NCBI GenBank assembly: GCA_035638075.1
Contig: DASRAU010000041.1
Location: 1-64,000 of the forward strand
DNA from: DASRAU01 sp035638075
GTDB taxonomy: Bacteria; Acidobacteriota; Polarisedimenticolia; Gp22-AA2
DNA: 64,000 nucleotides
Direction: 5' to 3'
Every line of letters begins with the position of its first letter. Positions within the stretch are counted from its first letter, which is position 1. Shown here one piece after another: positions 60,667 to 64,000 of this stretch. The translations under genes were made by a program, and so were the position numbers. The notes beneath the pieces were generated by a model that saw nothing but the letters and a program-made list of their open reading frames with translations, was not told the DNA's origin and made no database searches.

Positions 60667-62054
60667 CGGCCTGCGGTGGGGGCGGCGGCCTTGGGGGCGG
60701 TCGGGGAGAAGCCGAGATCCACTTCGCGGCCGGCCTGGAAGACGGCCATCGGCCGGGTCAGGACGCTCACGTCCTGCAGCGGATCGCCGGGGACGGCGAC
60801 GAGGTCGGCGATCTTCCCGGGGGCGATGGTGCCGATGTCGCCGTCCTTGCCGAGCAGCTCCGCGGCGACGCGGGTCCCGGCGGCGAGGGCCGCGCCGGGG
60901 GTCATGCCGCCCTGCACCATCAGCTCGAACTCGTGCGCGTTCTTCCCGTGCGGCGAGACGGCGCTGTCGGTCCCGAAGGCAATCTTCACGCCCGCCGCCA
61001 CGGCGCGGTGGAAGGAGTCGACCATCTTCGGCCGGACGATGAGCGCCTTCTGCACGGCGAAGTCGGGAAGCCCGCCCGACTTGGCGGCCGCCTCGACCGC
61101 CTCGCCGGCCATCAGGGTCGGCACGAGAAACGTCCCGTGCTCCTTCATGAGCCGGATCGCCTCGTCGTCGAGGATCGAGCCGTGCTCGACGGAATCGACG
61201 CCGGCCTTCACCGCCGCCTTGATGCCGGCGGTGCCGTGGGCGTGCGCTGCGACCTTCCGGCCGAGGCGGTGCGCCTCGCCGACGATGGCGGCCAGCTCCT
61301 CGTCGCTGAACTGGCGCGCGCCGATTTCGTCGCCGGGGGAGAGCACGCCGCCGGTGGCGGAGATCTTGATGACGTCGGCGCCGTACTTCACCTGGGTGCG
61401 CACGGCGGCGACGCAGGCATCGGGAGAATCGCAGATGCCCATCTCCTCGGGACGCAGCCCGGCCAGGGTGAGATCGGGGCGGAAGCCGTTGTTCCAGTCG
61501 CCGTGCCCGCCGGTGATCGACAGCATGTGCCGCGCCGTCATGATGCGCGGGCCCGGAAAGAGACCACGATCGAGCGCGTTGCGCAGCGCCACGCTCTCGC
61601 CGTCGCGGTCACCGAGGTTGCGCACGGTGGTGAACCCGGCGCGCAGCGTCTTGAGGGCGCTGACCGCGCCGAACAGCGCGGCGTCGGCCGCCGTGCCCTT
61701 GACCGGCTCGATCTCCCAGCCGCGCGTGACCTCCATGGTGAGGTGCACGTGGCAGTCGATGAAGCCGGGCACGAGAGTGGCCGATGTCAGATCGACGGTG
61801 CGCGCGCCTTCCGGAGCATGGAAGCCCTTCCAGGCGGCCACCTGCTCGATGCGGCCGTTCCGGACGAGGACGGCGACATCCTGCCGGGCCGCGCCGCCGG
61901 TCCCGTCCAGGAGCCGTCCCGCATGGAGCAGCAGCGGAGCGCCCGCGGGGTCGGGGTCCGACGCGGCCGGCGCCGCCGACACGCCGGGCGTCGCGGCGCA
62001 GAAGACCACGGCGAGAAGGCAGGCGGTGACCACCTGCCCGAGCGCGGAGCGCAA
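60663..62054 (-). CDS. Secreted amidohydrolase (imidazolonepropionase-like)
   Basis: The 463-residue enzyme has a signal peptide (cleaved near GVSAAP), then an amidohydrolase-superfamily barrel: HxH motif CHVHL (His102, His104), the probable carboxylated Lys in DVIKISATGG, His in HAHGTAG and Asp in FGTDSAVS, completing a binuclear metal site. Related proteins act as prolidases or cyclic-amide hydrolases on peptides. TTG 62054 is the only start giving the signal peptide. It lies 13 bases after the cytochrome gene stop. It is likely periplasmic. Confidence 0.9.
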   Translation of the reverse strand: MRSALGQVVTACLLAVVFCAATPGVSAAPAASDPDPAGAPLLLHAGRLLDGTGGAARQDVAVLVRNGRIEQVAAWKGFHAPEGARTVDLTSATLVPGFIDCHVHLTMEVTRGWEIEPVKGTAADAALFGAVSALKTLRAGFTTVRNLGDRDGESVALRNALDRGLFPGPRIMTARHMLSITGGHGDWNNGFRPDLTLAGLRPEEMGICDSPDACVAAVRTQVKYGADVIKISATGGVLSPGDEIGARQFSDEELAAIVGEAHRLGRKVAAHAHGTAGIKAAVKAGVDSVEHGSILDDEAIRLMKEHGTFLVPTLMAGEAVEAAAKSGGLPDFAVQKALIVRPKMVDSFHRAVAAGVKIAFGTDSAVSPHGKNAHEFELMVQGGMTPGAALAAGTRVAAELLGKDGDIGTIAPGKIADLVAVPGDPLQDVSVLTRPMAVFQAGREVDLGFSPTAPKAAAPTAGR

Positions 62055-62067
62055 CCTCGGAACGGTG

Positions 62068-62403
62068 CTACTCCTTCTTCTTGAGGCTGGAGAGGTACGC
62101 GATGATGGCGTCGAGGTCCGCCGCGGGCAGGTTCGGGTAGGCCTTCATCTTGGTGTCGGCCTTCATGTCCTTCGGCGCCACCACCCACTTCTTGATGTCC
62201 TCGGCCTTCAGCGTGCTGCCGACGCCGTCGAGGGGGTGACTCTTGTTCCCCTTCCCTTCGACCATGTGGCACATGGAGCACTTCTGCGCCGTGAAGACCT
62301 CCTTGCCACGAGCGATCTTGGCGGCGTCGTCCTGGGCCCGGACGGGAAGGATGGCGGCGGTCAGAAGCACGACGGCAACGGCGGTCGAGCGTTTGGCGTT
62401 CAT
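62068..62403 (-). CDS. Small periplasmic cytochrome c
   Basis: The 111-residue protein has a signal peptide (to about 23), a CxxCH haem motif CSMCH (Cys42, Cys45, His46) and a Met ligand region KMKAYPNL near 86-93, then the family ending AIIAYLSSLKKKE. This is the plain monohaem class I form. ATG 62403 has GAGGAG 6 bases upstream and overlaps the stop of the hydrolase gene (ATGA). It sits between a hydrolase and an amidohydrolase. Confidence 0.92.
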   Translation of the reverse strand: MNAKRSTAVAVVLLTAAILPVRAQDDAAKIARGKEVFTAQKCSMCHMVEGKGNKSHPLDGVGSTLKAEDIKKWVVAPKDMKADTKMKAYPNLPAADLDAIIAYLSSLKKKE

Positions 62404-63104
62404 GGGCGCTCCTCGGAAGCACCGAACATACCACGAAAGGCGCCGACGCTCTCTTCGACGCGCCGGCCCACGTCCTCGAGCCGGCCGCGGAAGGCATGAT
62501 CGGCGCCAGGGATCGGCACGACTCGCGCCCCGGACGGCAGCCCGGCGGCAAGCGCCAGCACGAGCGGCAGGGGCGCGATCGCGTCGTTCTCCCCCTGGAT
62601 GAACACGAGCGGCTTGTCGCAATGGAGCAGGAACCCGAACGGGAAGAGCCCGGCCGGCGCCGCGATGGCGATCAGCATCGCCACGCGCGGGTGCTCGCAC
62701 CCGACGCCCAGGGCGACGAAGGACCCGAACGAGTACCCGGCCGCGACGATGGGACGCGCCGGATAGCGCTCCTCGAGCACGGCGAGGGCGGCGCGCAGAT
62801 CGTCCTGCTCGCCGCGGCCGTGGTCGTGGCGCCCGGCGCTGCGGCCGACGCCGCGGAAGTTGAAGCGCAGTGTGGGCAGGCCGCGGCGCACCAGCGCTTC
62901 GGCCGTGGCGTGGACGACCTTGTTGTGCATCGTCCCGCCAAAAAGAGGATGCGGGTGGCAGACGACCGCGACCGGGCCTGAGGCGCCACCGTCCGCCGGC
63001 GCACCGGAGACGGACGTGGTTTCCCCCGGGTGCTTGAGCAACGCCTCAAGCCTGCCGGCCGGTCCGGCGATGAAGAACGATTCGATGCGCGCGCCGCGGA
63101 TCAC
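62400..63104 (-). CDS. Alpha/beta hydrolase (dienelactone hydrolase-like)
   Basis: The 234-residue protein carries HPHPLFGGTMHNKVV (about 49-63), the nucleophile motif AAGYSFGSF with Ser, DAIAPLP near the Asp and GADHAFRG with the His. These features mark the YsgA/PHB-depolymerase-like group of small hydrolases. GTG 63104 is chosen as start; no strong ribosome site is seen. It heads the five-gene operon and overlaps the cytochrome gene. The physiological substrate is unknown. Confidence 0.85.
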   Translation of the reverse strand: MIRGARIESFFIAGPAGRLEALLKHPGETTSVSGAPADGGASGPVAVVCHPHPLFGGTMHNKVVHATAEALVRRGLPTLRFNFRGVGRSAGRHDHGRGEQDDLRAALAVLEERYPARPIVAAGYSFGSFVALGVGCEHPRVAMLIAIAAPAGLFPFGFLLHCDKPLVFIQGENDAIAPLPLVLALAAGLPSGARVVPIPGADHAFRGRLEDVGRRVEESVGAFRGMFGASEERP

Positions 63105-63212
63105 GATGGACCGCGCGGCGGAGAAGCGACAACGGTCCCGGGCGCGGCGGCTTAGTGTAATCTCGCCGCCCGGCGCCGAGCCGCATGGGCCGGCCGGGAA
63201 AACGGGGGCCCG

Positions 63213-63731
63213 TTGGCGATCGGAGCACAGCAGTTCAAGGACACGCTCAGGCTCTGGGCCAGCGGCGTCACGGTGGTGACGGTGCGCGGCCCGCGCGGGC
63301 TCGTGCCGATCACCGTTTCCTCGTTCGCATCGCTGTCGCTGCATCCGCCGCTGGTGCTCGTCTGCATCGAGCGCCGGGCGCGCGCGCACCGCGCGCTGAT
63401 GCGGACGCGCGCCTTCGGGGTGCACCTGCTGGCCGACGACCAGGCGGAGCTTTCCGATCGCGCCGCCGGCCGGCGGGGACGCGCGGCGGCGCGGCTGCCG
63501 CGCACGCGGGCGCGGCGCGCCGTCACCGGCGCTCCGATTCTCCCGGGGACGCTCGCCTGGCTCGACTGCGCCCTCGTGGCCCGGTACCGTGGCGGCGATC
63601 ACACCATCTTCGTGGGTCGCGTCGAGGCGGCGGGGACCGCGCCCGGCCGGCCGCTGCTCTGGTTCGATCGCGATTACGCCGTTCTGTCGCGCCCGCGACG
63701 GGCCGCCCTACGGCGCAGGCCACGCTTGTGA
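63213..63731 (+). CDS. Flavin reductase family protein (FMN-binding split barrel)
   Basis: The 172-residue protein matches the flavin reductase-like domain: RLWASGVTVVTVRG near the N-terminus, PITVSSFASLSLHPPLVLVCIERRARAH as the FMN-binding core, and GVHLLADDQAELSDR. A GG-rich Arg stretch (about 85-105) replaces the usual variable loop. It transfers electrons from NAD(P)H to FMN for a partner oxygenase. The TTG start at 63213 is supported by a GGGGG site and the alignment of the core; no partner oxygenase is in the window. Confidence 0.85.
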   Translation: MAIGAQQFKDTLRLWASGVTVVTVRGPRGLVPITVSSFASLSLHPPLVLVCIERRARAHRALMRTRAFGVHLLADDQAELSDRAAGRRGRAAARLPRTRARRAVTGAPILPGTLAWLDCALVARYRGGDHTIFVGRVEAAGTAPGRPLLWFDRDYAVLSRPRRAALRRRPRL

Positions 63732-63755
63732 GCGGCCGCCACGATCCGGTACGAT
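63726..63755 (+). promoter_or_regulatory. Predicted promoter of the O-methyltransferase gene
   Basis: TTGTGA (63726-63731), 18 bp, and TACGAT (63750-63755). ATG 63763 is only 7 bases past the -10, which implies a leaderless mRNA; no ribosome binding site is present. Confidence 0.45.
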
Positions 63756-63762
63756 CCGCCTC

Positions 63763-64000
63763 ATGAACATCGTCGATCCGCGGCTGGACGAGTACCTCGA
63801 GCGGCTGGTCCCGGAGCGCCCGCCGGTCGTGCAGGAGATGGAGGCGCTGGCGCACAAGCGCCACTTCCCGATCGTCGGTCCCCAGGTCGGGCGCCTGCTG
63901 CACCTCCTGGCGCGCGGGATCGGCGCGCAGCACGTCCTCGAGTGCGGATCCGGGTTCGGCTACTCCGCCTGGTGGTTCGCGACCGCGCTTCCCGAAGGAG
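63763..64000 (+). CDS. O-methyltransferase, 5' part
   Basis: The first 79 codons of a gene that continues past the window. The sequence MNIVDPRLDEYLERLVP and the SAM-binding start VLECGSGFGYSAWWFATALP (about residues 58-77) match the class I O-methyltransferase family (PF01596-like), in which VLELGSGFGYS is usual. The alcohol or phenol substrate cannot be told from this part. Confidence 0.85.
   Translation, partial: MNIVDPRLDEYLERLVPERPPVVQEMEALAHKRHFPIVGPQVGRLLHLLARGIGAQHVLECGSGFGYSAWWFATALPEG

Overview
The window is very GC-rich, densely coded, chromosomal bacterial DNA with no phage, plasmid, IS or CRISPR signatures. Two very large ABC permeases of the MacB/FtsX type (814 and 902 residues), one in an operon with a PadR regulator, point to Acidobacteriota, where such duplicated orphan permeases are abundant. 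The many secreted multidomain proteins with MopE-like, thrombospondin-3-like, PKD, DUF11 and FG-GAP modules, and several predicted outer-membrane barrels, fit a Gram-negative heterotroph that exports many proteins. The class within the phylum cannot be fixed from this sequence alone.

Layout. 1-6.5 kb: the tail of a Gly/Phe-rich (probably TPM-domain) gene, a nucleotidyltransferase, LemA and a DUF2127 protein, then two divergent S9 prolyl-oligopeptidase-family peptidases and a PaaI thioesterase. 6.5-15.4 kb: a cohesin-like protein overlapping a 1726-residue adhesin-like protein (FN3, 12 DUF11 repeats, IPT, C-terminal dockerin), then a PQQ-type sugar dehydrogenase with PKD domains. 15.5-23.5 kb: a Cys-rich small secreted protein, an outer-membrane protein, a HerA/DUF87 ATPase, a deacetylase/unknown/formyltransferase operon, and ettA. 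23.5-32.3 kb: a large secreted protein, then a compact iron operon read leftward: fur, FTR1-DUF2318 fusion, two FtsX-type permeases, and an ABC ATPase fused to a complete DtxR-like metal sensor. A perfect 7-1-7 Fur-type palindrome lies at the promoter.

32.4-47.6 kb: the two large orphan permeases, a pair of paralogous secreted subtilases, a DUF5916 outer-membrane protein whose frame runs into a tRNA-Ser(GCT) gene, and a secreted protein of unknown function. 47.6-55.5 kb: a small barrel protein, an SGNH hydrolase, a HEAT-repeat protein with an overlapping secreted partner, an FG-GAP protein, and gltX followed by tRNA-Gln(CTG) and tRNA-Glu(CTC) under a near-consensus promoter. 55.5-64 kb: a zinc alcohol dehydrogenase with an FMN reductase, an outer-membrane/cytochrome pair, a five-gene operon (hydrolase, cytochrome c, amidohydrolase, DUF523/DUF1722, aldo-keto reductase), a flavin reductase and the start of an O-methyltransferase.

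The strongest candidates for new biology are: (1) the Fur-controlled iron operon with a metal-sensor domain built into its ATPase; (2) the overlapping dockerin/cohesin gene pair; (3) a C-terminal FN3-like module with a YDV motif shared by four unrelated secreted proteins, three or four of which also have matching TTGACA-type promoters; and (4) a Cys-rich tail common to the two subtilases. No similarity search was run; all family calls are from motif recognition.
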